Part shown: positions 52,914 to 63,420 of the stretch, one piece after another
Position numbering within the stretch: position 1 is the first letter of the stretch
Layout: each line of letters begins with the position of its first letter
Source: Methylobacterium jeotgali
GTDB taxonomy: Bacteria; Pseudomonadota; Alphaproteobacteria; Rhizobiales; Beijerinckiaceae
Length of the DNA stretch: 64,000 nt
Assembly: GCF_022179345.1 (NCBI RefSeq)
Contig: NZ_BPQR01000081.1
Span: forward strand, 1 to 64,000
Reading direction: 5' to 3'
Translations under genes and position numbers: made by a program
Notes under the pieces: model-generated
What the model saw: only the letters and a program-made list of their open reading frames with translations
The model's database searches: none
What the model was told of the DNA's origin: nothing

Positions 52914-53438
52914 TCACGGATGGCGATGGATGGGGTCGATCCAGGGGACGGTCTCGGGCCGCTCGACGGGCTCGATCTCCGGCAGGTTGACGACGACGGC
53001 CTCGTTGTCCGAGCGCACCAGCACGCAGTGCAGGGGCTCGTCGGTGGAGGCGTTGATCTCCTGGTGCGGCACGTAGGGCGGCACGAAGATGAAGTCGCCG
53101 GGGCCGGCCTCGGCGACGTATTCGAGCCGCTCGCCCCAGCGCATCCGGGCGCGGCCGGAGACGACGTAGATCACGCTCTCCAGGGCGCCGTGGTGGTGGA
53201 CGCCGGTCTTGGCGTCGGGCTCGATGGCCACCGTGCCGGCCCAGATCCGCTGCGCGCCGACGCGGGCCGCGTTGATCGCCGCCTGCCGGAACATGCCCGG
53301 CGTCTGCGCGGTGTTCGGGTCGAGGCGGTCGCCGGGGATCACCCGCACGCCGTCGTGCTTCCAGCGTGCGTCCTCCCGCGCGTGATCCTCTCCGTGGGGG
53401 TGCGGCTCTCCGTCGTGGTCGTCGCCGATGTCGTGCAT
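52914..53438 (-). CDS. Cupin domain protein
   Basis: Small metal-binding beta-barrel, 174 residues. The two cupin motifs are clear: GVHHHGALESVIYVVSGRAR (His-x-His-x(3-4)-Glu) and GDFIFVPPYVPHQEIN with the final His. The first 30 residues are rich in His and Asp (HDIGDDHDGEPHPHGEDH), an unusual feature that could bind metal. The reaction is unknown; such single-domain cupins are often dioxygenases or sugar-metabolism helpers. A strong hairpin separates it from the encapsulin-cargo gene upstream, so it may or may not share that operon. Confidence 0.85.
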   Translation of the reverse strand: MHDIGDDHDGEPHPHGEDHAREDARWKHDGVRVIPGDRLDPNTAQTPGMFRQAAINAARVGAQRIWAGTVAIEPDAKTGVHHHGALESVIYVVSGRARMRWGERLEYVAEAGPGDFIFVPPYVPHQEINASTDEPLHCVLVRSDNEAVVVNLPEIEPVERPETVPWIDPIHRHP

Positions 53439-53532
53439 GTTCCGCCTCGATGCCCGCGCCCGGCGCCATCATGGCATGGCTGGGCTCCGCCCTGCACCCG
53501 CGAAAGGTCCCGGCCTTTCGAGACCACGACCG

Positions 53533-53563
53533 AAGGGGCGCCGGCCTCGGGTCGGCGCCCCTT
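53533..53563. terminator. Terminator after the cysteine desulfurase gene
   Basis: AAGGGGCGCCG (53533-53543) and CGGCGCCCCTT (53553-53563) form a perfect 11-bp stem with a nine-base loop, starting three bases past the desulfurase stop codon. On the plus strand it continues into TCTT. It marks the end of the encapsulin operon before the cupin gene. Confidence 0.7.
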
Positions 53564-53566
53564 TCT

Positions 53567-55571
<2,005 letters not shown>

Positions 55572-55585
<14 letters not shown>

Positions 55586-56963
55586 GGTAGTTTCCCAGGA
55601 GCACGTTATCGAGGCGGGCGATCGCGTCCTCGACCAGCACCGCGGCCGAGAAGTAGCGGGTCACGAGGTGCGAGGCGATCGAGTGATCGTTGGTGCCGGC
55701 GTAGCGCACCGACAGGCCGGGCTCGATCTCGCCGGTGACGCCGGACTTGTGCAGGCCGACGACGCCCTGCTCGCCCTCGCCGACCCGCAGCAGCAGGATC
55801 GAGGTGGTCTGCGCGCCCGTCACCGGGTCGGTGTCGATCGGCAGCTTGTCGCTCGGCACCAGCGGCACGCCGCGCCAGGTGATGAAGGGCGCGCCGAACA
55901 GGTGCACCACCACCGGCGGCACGCCGCGGCGGGTGGCCTCGCGGCCGAAGGCGGCGATGGCGCGGGGATGCGCCACAAAGAAGGCGGGCTTCTTCCAGAC
56001 CAGCGTCAGCAGCTCGTCGAGGTCGTCCGGGGTCGGCGGACCGCCGCGGGTCGGGATGCGCTGGCGGCCGGAGACCTCGCCGAGCAGGCCGAACTGCGAG
56101 TTGTTCAGAAGCTCCCACTCCTCGCGCTCCTTCACCGCGTCGACGGTGAGGCGGATCTGCTCGCGGAGCTGGTCGATCTCGTTGGAGTAGAGATCGGTGA
56201 CGCGGGTGTGGGTGTTGAGGATCGTCTGGATCGTGGAGAGGTGGTACTCGCGCGGGTTGGTCTCGTAGTCGACGAAGGTGGTCGGCAGGCGCGGCTCCCC
56301 GGCATGGACCGCGAGAAGCTCGATGCCCTGCTCGCCGTAGGAGTTGGTGTGGCCCTTCAGGCGGTCGCGCTCCTCCCGGTACTGGCCGATGCGCGAGCGG
56401 ATGGCCTCGTCCTCGATCGCGGCGCGGTCGAGGGTCAGCAGGGTCACGGCCGAGAGCGCCTTGACGGCGGGCGCCGGGCCGCTCTCACCGAGCAGGGCGT
56501 CGTCGCCGAAATAGTCGCCGGTCGTGGCGAGCCCCTGGCGCAGGCGGCCCTTGTAGGGGCCCGACAGGGTCAGCTCGACGGTGCCGTCGGCGACGATCAC
56601 GAGGCTGCGGCCGCTGGACCCCTCCTCCTGGATCACCTCGCCCGCCTTGTGGCGGCTCTCCTTGAAGCGGCCGGCGAGCGTCGCGAGCTCCGCATCCCCC
56701 AGGCGGCTGAACAGCGGCACGGAGCGGAGCGACCCGGAGCGGACGGCCCGGCCGCCGTCCTCGGCAGCGAGATCGATGCGGCCGGGCTTGGCCAGCACCA
56801 CGGCGCGCCGGTTGACGCGGTAGACGCCGCCGGGAACGTCCACGAAGGGCAGGAGCCGCAGCAGCCAGCGCGGCGTGTTGGCCGCGTTCTGGACCGACGT
56901 GACGGTCGCCGTCGCGAGATTGCGTGCCGCCGAGGCGCTGACGCTCAAACCCGGTCCGCTCAT
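55572..56963 (-). CDS. Family 2B encapsulin nanocompartment shell protein
   Basis: Shell-forming protein with the HK97 phage-capsid fold, 463 residues, resembling SrpI-type family 2 encapsulins: N-terminal arm (NLATATVTSVQNAANTPRWLLRLLPFV), then RGVPLVPSDKLPIDTD, TTSILLLRVGEGEQGVVGLHKSG and the C-terminal EDAIARLDNVLLGNYHDYA. A cyclic-nucleotide-binding-like domain is inserted at about residues 75-190 (GEVIQEEGSSGRSLVIVADG), which defines subfamily 2B. Its phosphate cassette reads FGDDALLGESGPAPAVKA, without the usual Glu and Arg. The start at 56963 has GGAG upstream. The next gene encodes the cargo desulfurase. Confidence 0.9.
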
Positions 56964-57382
56964 CGTATGCTGTCTCCGTCGTTCAGGCGCGCCAAGTCGT
57001 TCCCGCGCATCGGCGCGGGTGGGCGCAGTGGATCTGGAATGGTTCGCGCAACCCTCATCGGTGCCGGGCGGCTGATGCACGCCCCGCACCCATGCACATC
57101 TCGTGTCGTTCAAGATTTCGAGGGGACGAGATCAGATCGTGGAATCGTTCTCTCGGCGATCTCTTGCGACCGTTTCGGGATAAGCTTGAGCCGGGACTGA
57201 GGTCAACAGAACGATCTTTCGATTTTTCGACGATCCGTAAAATTTCCTGCCGAACATTATGGATACGATAGAACGTCATGCCGCGAACAGCCTTTCGCGG
57301 AGAATGTACTTCCCCTGAACGCGCGATCGACGGCGATGGCGTAGCGGGATCGTGCCCGGAACGATTTTTCTCGGTCCGCGAG
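56964..57382. other. Leader region between cysE and the encapsulin gene
   Basis: 420 bases without a gene. It contains a candidate minus-strand promoter (57178-57206) that would give the encapsulin mRNA a leader of about 208 bases. The part from about 57120 to 57270 is richer in A and T than its flanks. No stable RNA fold or further operator was identified. Confidence 0.5.
57178..57206 (-). promoter_or_regulatory. Candidate sigma-70 promoter of the encapsulin-desulfurase operon
   Basis: Read on the minus strand: TTGACC (57206-57201), a 17-base spacer and TTATCC (57183-57178). Transcription would begin near 57171. The -35 box is close to consensus; the -10 box is moderate. Confidence 0.45.
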
Positions 57383-58228
57383 TCAGATGCCGTCGCCGAA
57401 GCCGAAGGACTGATCCATCGTGAGAGCCGGCGTCTCGTCCGCGGCAAGACGCGACACGACGCGGGCCGGCACGCCCGCCACGGTCGTGTGGGGCGGCACG
57501 TCGTGCAGGACGACGGCCGCCGCCGCGACCTTGGAGCCTTCGCCGACGCGGATGTTGCCGAGCACCTTCGCGCCGACGCTGAGGAGGACGCCCCGCTCGA
57601 TCTTCGGGTGGCGGTCGCCGCTCTCCTTGCCGTTGCCGCCGAGCGTCACGGACTGGAGGATGGAGACGTCGTCGGCGATCACCGTGGTCTCGCCGATCAC
57701 GACGCCGGTGGCGTGGTCGATGAACACCCCCGAGCCGATCCGCGCGGCGGGGTGAATGTCGCAGCCGAATACCTCGGAGATGCGGCTCTGCACGTGCAGC
57801 GCCAGCGTCGCCCGGCCCTGGTGCCAGAGCCAGTGGGCGACGCGGGAGGCCTCCAGCGCCGCGAGCCCCTTGTAGAACAGGAACGGGTCGAGATAGCGCC
57901 GGCAGGTCGGATCGCGCTCGCGGATGGCGACGAGGTCGCGCACCGCGTGGCCGATGGCATGGGGGTCGGCCTCGAAGGCGGAGAGGCAGAGGTCGCGCAT
58001 CGAGAGCCGCGCGAGGTCGCCGTCGCCGAGGCGGTGGGCGAGGCGGTAGGCGAAGGCCTGGGCGAGGTTGCGCTGGTCGAGGATCGTCGCCTGGATGATC
58101 CCCGCGTAGAGGGGCTCCTCGATCAGCGCGGCCTCGGCCTCGGCGCGGATCTCCGCCCAGACCTCGGCCTCGCCGATGACCTGCCCCGACGCCCGGGCCG
58201 GTGGCCGGATCGCAGCCGATGCCGTCAT
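57383..58228 (-). CDS. cysE: Serine O-acetyltransferase
   Basis: Makes O-acetylserine from serine and acetyl-CoA, the first step of cysteine synthesis. The 281-residue protein has the helical N-terminal domain (EAEVWAEIRAEAEAALIEEPLY, LAHRLGD) and a left-handed beta-helix of hexapeptide repeats (FGCDIHPAARIGSGVFIDHATGVVIGE with the catalytic His, ILQSVTLGGNGKESGDRHPKI). Length is that of full CysE; the C-terminal tail ends MDQSFGFGDGI, with the terminal Ile seen in tails that bind CysK. It lies 15 bases after a small gene and 420 bases upstream of the encapsulin gene, so it probably feeds cysteine to the desulfurase system. Confidence 0.95.
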   Translation of the reverse strand: MTASAAIRPPARASGQVIGEAEVWAEIRAEAEAALIEEPLYAGIIQATILDQRNLAQAFAYRLAHRLGDGDLARLSMRDLCLSAFEADPHAIGHAVRDLVAIRERDPTCRRYLDPFLFYKGLAALEASRVAHWLWHQGRATLALHVQSRISEVFGCDIHPAARIGSGVFIDHATGVVIGETTVIADDVSILQSVTLGGNGKESGDRHPKIERGVLLSVGAKVLGNIRVGEGSKVAAAAVVLHDVPPHTTVAGVPARVVSRLAADETPALTMDQSFGFGDGI

Positions 58229-58243
58229 GATGCCGGATCGCCC

Positions 58244-58450
58244 TTAATGGATCCGCCGGAACACGTCCGGCAGGTAGCGGTGCAGGGTGGCGTGCCCGTC
58301 GAACTTCACGTCCACGGTCTGCGCGCGGCAGCCCTGGCCGTGGATGCCGACGATGCGCCCCCTGGCGTGGCGCCAGATGCCGAGAAGCTCGGCGACGTCG
58401 AGACGCTCGAACACCACCTGGTCGCCGGGATGCATGGTGGCTGATGCCAT
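58244..58450 (-). CDS. Small protein of unknown function upstream of cysE
   Basis: A 68-residue protein: HPGDQVVFERLDVAELLGIWRHARGRIVGIHGQGC, then VDVKFDGHATLHRYLPDVFRRIH. Beta-rich, with basic and histidine residues; the RGRIVGI..... VDVKFDG pattern recalls small KOW/SH3-like barrels, but no family is certain. AGAGAGGACC precedes the ATG. It is 15 bases upstream of cysE and divergent from the sulfur transporter genes across a palindromic operator, so it may be a regulator or partner in sulfur metabolism. Confidence 0.6.
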   Translation of the reverse strand: MASATMHPGDQVVFERLDVAELLGIWRHARGRIVGIHGQGCRAQTVDVKFDGHATLHRYLPDVFRRIH

Positions 58451-58597
58451 GGCACGGTCCTCTCTTGATCGCGTCCGGCCGGTGCCGGGTTGGGTTGGCG
58501 CGGAGCCCGGGAAAGGTCTTCCGGTCGTTGCCGATGGGGGAGAAGGTTTGGGTCGGGAAAGGCTTCGAAGGGAGATTTGTTTTCGCTAAGTCATTGT

Positions 58598-58617
58598 TAT
58601 AGCTTGATAATTATCAA
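58598..58617. promoter_or_regulatory. Divergent promoter zone with a perfect 14-bp palindrome
   Basis: TATAGC (58598-58603) is a plausible plus-strand -10 box for the sulfur transporter genes. Directly beside it lies TTGATAATTATCAA (58604-58617), a perfect palindrome covering the expected start of transcription, in an AT-rich island within a GC-rich region. This is a typical repressor operator. ArsR-family sulfur sensors such as BigR act on AT-rich palindromes near related transporter genes, so one is a candidate; no such regulator gene is in the window. Confidence 0.55.
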
Positions 58618-58697
58618 TCCAACGCCGCTTTGCAAGCCTTGTTTCCGGTCTCCGGCCGCGCTACGCCCTGCCCGATACCCCTCGGCAGGACATCGCC

Positions 58698-59108
58698 ATG
58701 ACCCCCTATTGGCCCTCGCTCGCGGGAGGCGCGCTGATCGGCCTCTCGGCGGCGCTTCTGATGCTGCTGAATGGGCGCGTGGCGGGAATCAGCGGGCTGG
58801 TGGCGGGCCTCGGCCGCCTCGGCGGCCGATGGGCCGCCGACCTCGCCTTTCTGATCGGGCTGCTGCTCGGAGCGCCGCTCTTCGCCTGGCTCGCGGGGCG
58901 CTGGCCGGAGATGCGGATCGAGGCCGGGCTTCCGGTGCTCGCCGTGGCGGGCCTCCTCGTCGGGTTCGGCACGCGGCTCGGCTCGGGCTGCACCTCCGGG
59001 CACGGGGTCTGCGGGCTCGCCCGCCTCTCGCCGCGCTCCCTGGTCGCGGTCCTCGTGTTCATGGGCACGGCGATGCTCACCGTCGCCGCCGGGCGGCTCC
59101 TGCCGTGA
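58698..59108 (+). CDS. YeeE/YedE family sulfur transporter, first half
   Basis: A 136-residue membrane protein with four hydrophobic segments and the family signature LVGFGTRLGSGCTSGHGVCGLARLS, whose conserved cysteines (GCTSGHGVC) carry the sulfur compound through the membrane in YeeE (thiosulfate uptake). It represents one half of the larger single-chain YeeE; the next gene gives the other half with GTGA overlap. Located divergent to the cysE operon with a palindrome at the start of transcription. Confidence 0.88.
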   Translation: MTPYWPSLAGGALIGLSAALLMLLNGRVAGISGLVAGLGRLGGRWAADLAFLIGLLLGAPLFAWLAGRWPEMRIEAGLPVLAVAGLLVGFGTRLGSGCTSGHGVCGLARLSPRSLVAVLVFMGTAMLTVAAGRLLP

Positions 59109-59536
59109 CCGGCCCGCTGCGCGTCGCCGCCGCCCTTGCCTGCGGCCTGCTCTTCGGGCTCGGGCTGTCGCTCTCGGGGATGCTCGATCCCGCGCGGGTG
59201 CGCGGCTTCCTCGATGTTACGGGCGCCTGGGACCCGAGCCTCGCCTTCGTCCTGGCGGGCGCCCTCGCCGTCTCGAGCCTCGGCTACGCGCTGGCCCGCC
59301 GCCTCGTCCGGCCGGCCCTCGACGGGCGCTTCCACTGGCCGTCGAGGACGCGGATCGATGCGCCGCTGATCCTCGGGGCCGTCCTGTTCGGGATCGGATG
59401 GGGCCTGTCCGGCTTCTGTCCGGGCCCCGCGATCGCCGCGCTCTCGACCGGCGCGGTCCCGGCGCTGGTCTTCGTCGCCGCCATGCTCGCGGGCATGGCC
59501 GGCCATCGCCTGGTCGCGGCCGGCCGGGACCGGTAG
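59105..59536 (+). CDS. YeeE/YedE-type (DUF6691) sulfur transporter, second half
   Basis: A 143-residue membrane protein starting at a GTG that overlaps the previous stop by four bases. It has the matching repeat GLLFGLGLSLSGMLDPARVRGFLDV and the second signature GIGWGLSGFCPGPAIAAL, with the conserved Cys of the transport path. The two proteins likely form a heterodimer. In other alphaproteobacteria such pairs occur with sulfide-responsive regulators and persulfide dioxygenases; neither is here, but cysE and the desulfurase locus are next door. Confidence 0.88.
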   Translation: MTGPLRVAAALACGLLFGLGLSLSGMLDPARVRGFLDVTGAWDPSLAFVLAGALAVSSLGYALARRLVRPALDGRFHWPSRTRIDAPLILGAVLFGIGWGLSGFCPGPAIAALSTGAVPALVFVAAMLAGMAGHRLVAAGRDR

Positions 59537-59569
59537 CGGCGGATCGCGCGGGCCGGTTCGGCGACGACG

Positions 59570-59595
59570 CCGTGTCGCTACACCGTGTCGCTACA
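59570..59595. repeat. Tandem duplication of 13 bases at the kup stop codon
   Basis: The unit CCGTGTCGCTACA occurs twice in a row (59570-59582 and 59583-59595). The kup stop codon lies in the second unit, so the duplication falls at the very end of the gene and leaves its protein intact. Confidence 0.8.
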
Positions 59596-61579
59596 CCGTG
59601 ACCTGGGTCCCGACCTCCACGACGCGGCCCGTCGGGATCTGGAAGAAGTCCGTGGCGTCGTTGGCGTTCTTGGCCAGCGTGATGAAGATGCGGTCCTGCC
59701 AGAGCGGCATCCCGGAATGCGCGGCCGGGCGGATCGAGCGCCGCGACAGGAAGAACGACGTCGCCATGATGTCGAACTTGAAGCCCTGCTTGCGCAGCAG
59801 CGTCAGCGTCTTGGGGATGTTCGGCGTCTCCATGTAGCCGAACTTCATCGTGACCTTGAAGAAATGCGGCCCGATCGGCTCGATGCGGACCTTGTCGGCC
59901 GGGTTGGAGCGGGGCGTGTCCACGGTCTGCACGGTGAGGATGACGTTCTTCTCGTGCAGCACCTTGTTGTGCTTGAGGTTGTGCAGAAGCGCGGCCGGGG
60001 CGATCTCCGGGTCGCTCGTGAGGAACACGGCGGTGCCGCGCACGTGGTGCGGCGGGCTCTTCTCCAGCATCCCGACGAGCTCGGAGAGGGGCACGTCGGT
60101 CTTGCGGGTCTTGTTGAAGAGGATCGTGACGCCCCGCACCCAGGTCCACATCAGGATGATGAGGCCGCCGGCCAGCAGCAGCGGCACGTAGCCGCCCTCG
60201 AAGACCTTCAGGAGGTTCGAGAGCAGGAACAGGAACTCGATCACGATGAAGGGCATGATCGCCGCCGCGGCGAGGATCGGCGACAGCTTCCAGTAGCGCC
60301 ACAGCACCACGAAGCCGAGGCTCGCGGTGAGCAGCATCGTGCCCGTCACCGCGATGCCGTAGGCGGAGGCGAGCGCCGAGGAGGAGCGGAACAGGAAGGT
60401 CAGCGTCACCACGCCGACGAGCAGCAGCCCGTTGATCTGCGGCAGGTAGATCTGGCCCGAATGCGCCTCGGAGGTGTGGCGGATCTCGAGGCGCGGCAGC
60501 AGGCCGAGCTGGATCGCCTGCCGCGACAGCGAGAAGGCTCCGGTGATGACTGCCTGGCTCGCGGTGACGGTGGCGAGCGTCGCCAGGATCACCATCGGGA
60601 TCAGGCCCCATTCCGGCACGAGCTGGTAGAACGGGTCGGTGGTCTCGGGCTTGGCCAGCGTCAGCGCCGCCTGGCCGAGATAGTTCATGGCGAGGCACGG
60701 GAAGACGAGGCCGACCCAGGCGACCTGGATCGGGCGGCGCCCGAAATGCCCGAGATCGGCGAACAGCGCCTCGGCGCCCGTCACCGCCAGGAACACGGCG
60801 CCGAGCGCCACCAGGGCGCCGCTGCCGTGGCCGAGCAGGTAGTGGACCGCGTACCAGGGGTTGAAGGCCTTGAAGACCTCCGGCGCCGCGATCACCGCCG
60901 GCACCGCGGCGAGCGCGATCGCCAGGAACCAGATCACCATGATCGGCCCGAAGAACTTCGCCACCCGGCTGGTGCCGTGGCTCTGCACCAGGAACAGGGC
61001 GAGGATGATCGCCAGGGTGATCGGCAGCACCGAGTTCTCGAAGGCGGGGGTGACGAGCTTCAGCCCCTCCACCGCCGAGAGCACCGAGATCGCCGGGGTG
61101 ATCAGCGAGTCGCCGTAGAACAGGGCCGCGCCGAGCAGGCCCAGCATGAACACGATCCGCGAGCCGCCGAGCGCCTTTCGCGCCAGCGCCATCAGCGAGA
61201 GGATGCCGCCCTCGCCGTTGTTGTCCATGCGCAGCAGGATGATGACGTACTTGACCGTGACGATCAGGAACAGCGCCCAGAGGATCAGCGAGACGGTGCC
61301 GATCACCTCCTCGGCGAGCAGGATCCCGTCGGTGCGCGAGGGCGCCAGCGCCTCGCGGAAGGCGTAGAGCGGACTGGTACCGATATCGCCGTAGACGACG
61401 CCGACGCTGCCCACGAGCAGCGAGGCGAAGCCCGCCTTCGTGTGCCCGTCATGCCCGCCCTCCGGCGCGTCGAGGGCGCCGGCCGGCACGGGCGCGTGGC
61501 CGCCGCCCTCGCCCGGCGCGGGGCCGGAGGCGGCGTCGGGCGGAGCGCCGGAGGCGCTCGGAGTGACGGGCTGGCTCAT
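59591..61579 (-). CDS. kup: Low-affinity potassium transporter Kup
   Basis: Proton-coupled potassium uptake permease. The 662-residue protein has 12 predicted membrane helices after a 45-residue low-complexity start, with the signature VGVVYGDIGTSPLYAFREAL in helix 1, LRMDNNGEGGILSLMAL, YGDSLITPAISVLSAVEGL and GTAVFLTSDPE in the C-terminal cytosolic domain. The ATG at 61579 is the only start that gives the family N-terminus. Convergent with the sulfur transporter genes, with 54 bases between stops. Confidence 0.95.
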   Translation of the reverse strand: MSQPVTPSASGAPPDAASGPAPGEGGGHAPVPAGALDAPEGGHDGHTKAGFASLLVGSVGVVYGDIGTSPLYAFREALAPSRTDGILLAEEVIGTVSLILWALFLIVTVKYVIILLRMDNNGEGGILSLMALARKALGGSRIVFMLGLLGAALFYGDSLITPAISVLSAVEGLKLVTPAFENSVLPITLAIILALFLVQSHGTSRVAKFFGPIMVIWFLAIALAAVPAVIAAPEVFKAFNPWYAVHYLLGHGSGALVALGAVFLAVTGAEALFADLGHFGRRPIQVAWVGLVFPCLAMNYLGQAALTLAKPETTDPFYQLVPEWGLIPMVILATLATVTASQAVITGAFSLSRQAIQLGLLPRLEIRHTSEAHSGQIYLPQINGLLLVGVVTLTFLFRSSSALASAYGIAVTGTMLLTASLGFVVLWRYWKLSPILAAAAIMPFIVIEFLFLLSNLLKVFEGGYVPLLLAGGLIILMWTWVRGVTILFNKTRKTDVPLSELVGMLEKSPPHHVRGTAVFLTSDPEIAPAALLHNLKHNKVLHEKNVILTVQTVDTPRSNPADKVRIEPIGPHFFKVTMKFGYMETPNIPKTLTLLRKQGFKFDIMATSFFLSRRSIRPAAHSGMPLWQDRIFITLAKNANDATDFFQIPTGRVVEVGTQVTV

Positions 61580-61761
61580 GGGGCGGGGTCGAGGCTCCGG
61601 CCGGATCGCCTCGCCGCGCGGGACGGCGCCGTCTCGGCGCGCGCGGCGGGGGCCGGCGGAAGAGGAACGAAGGGGGTCAGGCCGGCGCGCGACGAAGCGC
61701 GCCCGCGCGGCGAACCGGCGCGGCGCCTCCGCTGGCGCGCGGGGGCGCGCATGGGTCCGGA

Positions 61762-63090
61762 CTACTCGGCCGCGTCGCGGGCGCCGCTCTGGCCGAAGCG
61801 GCGTTCGATGTAGTCGATGACGATGGTCTCGAAGTCCTTGGCGAGGGTGGCCCCGCGCAGGGTGGTGGCCTTCTTGCCGTCGATGAAGACCGGGGCGGTC
61901 GGGGTCTCGCCGGTTCCAGGCAGCGAGATGCCGATATCGGCGTGCTTCGATTCGCCCGGCCCGTTCACGATGCAGCCCATCACCGCGACGTTCAGCCCCT
62001 CGACCCCCGGATAGGTCTTCTTCCACTCCGGCATCGAGGTGGTGATCCAGTTCTGGATGTCGCGGGCGAGCTCCTGGAAGGTCGTCGAGGTGGTGCGCCC
62101 GCAACCGGGGCAAGCGGCCACCAGCGGCACGAAGGTGCGGAACCCCATGGTCTGGAGAAGCTCCTGGCTGGCCTTCACCTCCACGGTGCGGTCGCCGCCG
62201 GGCTCCGGCGTCAGCGAGTAGCGGATGGTGTCGCCGATGCCCTCCTGGAGCAGCACGCCGATCGCGGCCGAGGCCGCGACGATGCCCTTCGAGCCCATGC
62301 CCGCCTCGGTCAGCCCGAGATGGATCGCGTAGTCGGAGCGGCGCGCCACCTCGCGGTAGACGGCGATGAGGTCCTGCACCGCCGAGACCTTGGCGGAGAG
62401 CACGATCCGGTCCTTGGGCAGGCCGAGATCCTCGGCGCGGCGCGCCGAGGTCAGCGCCGACTGCACCATTGCCTCGCGCATCACGGCCCGGGCGTCGATG
62501 GGGCGCGGCGACTTCGCGTTCTCGTCCATCAGATGCGTGAGCAGCTCGCCGTCGAGGGAGCCCCAGTTGGCGCCGATGCGGATCGCCTTCCCGTAGCGGA
62601 TCGCCTGCTCGACGATGGTCGAGAACTGGGTGTCCTTCTTCTCCTTGAAGCCGACGTTGCCGGGGTTGATCCGGTACTTGGCGAGCGCCTCGGCGCAGGC
62701 GGGATGGTCGGAGAGGAGCTTGTGGCCGATGTAGTGGAAGTCGCCGACCAGCGGCACGTGGCAGCCGATGCGGTCGAGCCGCTCGCGGATCTTCGGGACG
62801 GCAGCGGCGGCCTCGTCGCGGTCGACGGTGATGCGCACCAGCTCCGAGCCCGCGCGGGCGAGCTGGCTGACCTGCGCCACCGTAGCGTCGATGTCGGCGG
62901 TGTCGGTGTTCGTCATCGACTGGACGACGACCGGGGCGCCTCCGCCGATGGTGACGCTGCCCTCGCCTTCGCCGACGCGCACGCCGACGGTGCCGTGGCG
63001 CGAGGCCGGGCCGGCGATCTCGGGACCGGTTCCGCCGAGGGGCGACGCCTCAGAGGCGGGCGTCTCGGCAGCGGCTGAACTGGCTTGCAT
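61762..63090 (-). CDS. ispG: 4-hydroxy-3-methylbut-2-en-1-yl diphosphate synthase (flavodoxin)
   Basis: Iron-sulfur enzyme of the MEP route to isoprenoids (needed for hopanoids and carotenoids). The 442-residue protein has GGAPVVVQSMTNTDTADIDATV near the start, the VGDFHYIGHKLL and INPGNVGFKEKKD segments, and the [4Fe-4S] cysteines in ACPGCGRTTSTTFQELA and GCIVNGPGESKHADIGIS. Alphaproteobacterial members are somewhat longer than the E. coli enzyme, as here. The start at 63090 is the first ATG giving a family-like N-terminus; residues 1-35 are low complexity. Confidence 0.96.
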   Translation of the reverse strand: MQASSAAAETPASEASPLGGTGPEIAGPASRHGTVGVRVGEGEGSVTIGGGAPVVVQSMTNTDTADIDATVAQVSQLARAGSELVRITVDRDEAAAAVPKIRERLDRIGCHVPLVGDFHYIGHKLLSDHPACAEALAKYRINPGNVGFKEKKDTQFSTIVEQAIRYGKAIRIGANWGSLDGELLTHLMDENAKSPRPIDARAVMREAMVQSALTSARRAEDLGLPKDRIVLSAKVSAVQDLIAVYREVARRSDYAIHLGLTEAGMGSKGIVAASAAIGVLLQEGIGDTIRYSLTPEPGGDRTVEVKASQELLQTMGFRTFVPLVAACPGCGRTTSTTFQELARDIQNWITTSMPEWKKTYPGVEGLNVAVMGCIVNGPGESKHADIGISLPGTGETPTAPVFIDGKKATTLRGATLAKDFETIVIDYIERRFGQSGARDAAE

Positions 63091-63420
63091 CGTGGACCTT
63101 GCCTCGAGCCTCGATCGTTGCGGGGCGGCGGCATCGCCGCGTCGGCCGGCCGCCAACGTCGAATCGAAAACCTCGGCCGTATCGGGACCTTATGCCCCGA
63201 CCGGTTAGGTGAGCGTGACACCGCGCCGCGTCAAGCGCGCCGGCACCTGCCACTCCGCGCGTGTCATGTCCCATTCCCGCGCGGATGTCGAGGTTTTCGC
63301 TCGCGATCCAGCCATGTCCGGGGATGGACGGCCCCCGCCGGAGCCGGTCGCGGGCGGCCGGTGTTGCCGTGGTGCAGCAGTTGCTACCGCAGCGCACCAT
63401 CCCATCTCCGGAGCATGAGC
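63091..63420. other. Divergent intergenic region of ispG and the phospholipase gene
   Basis: 330 bases that must hold the promoters of both genes. GGAG (63410-63413) is the ribosome binding site of the phospholipase gene. No clear promoter boxes, operators or RNA folds were picked out, and small open frames here look non-coding. Confidence 0.5.
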
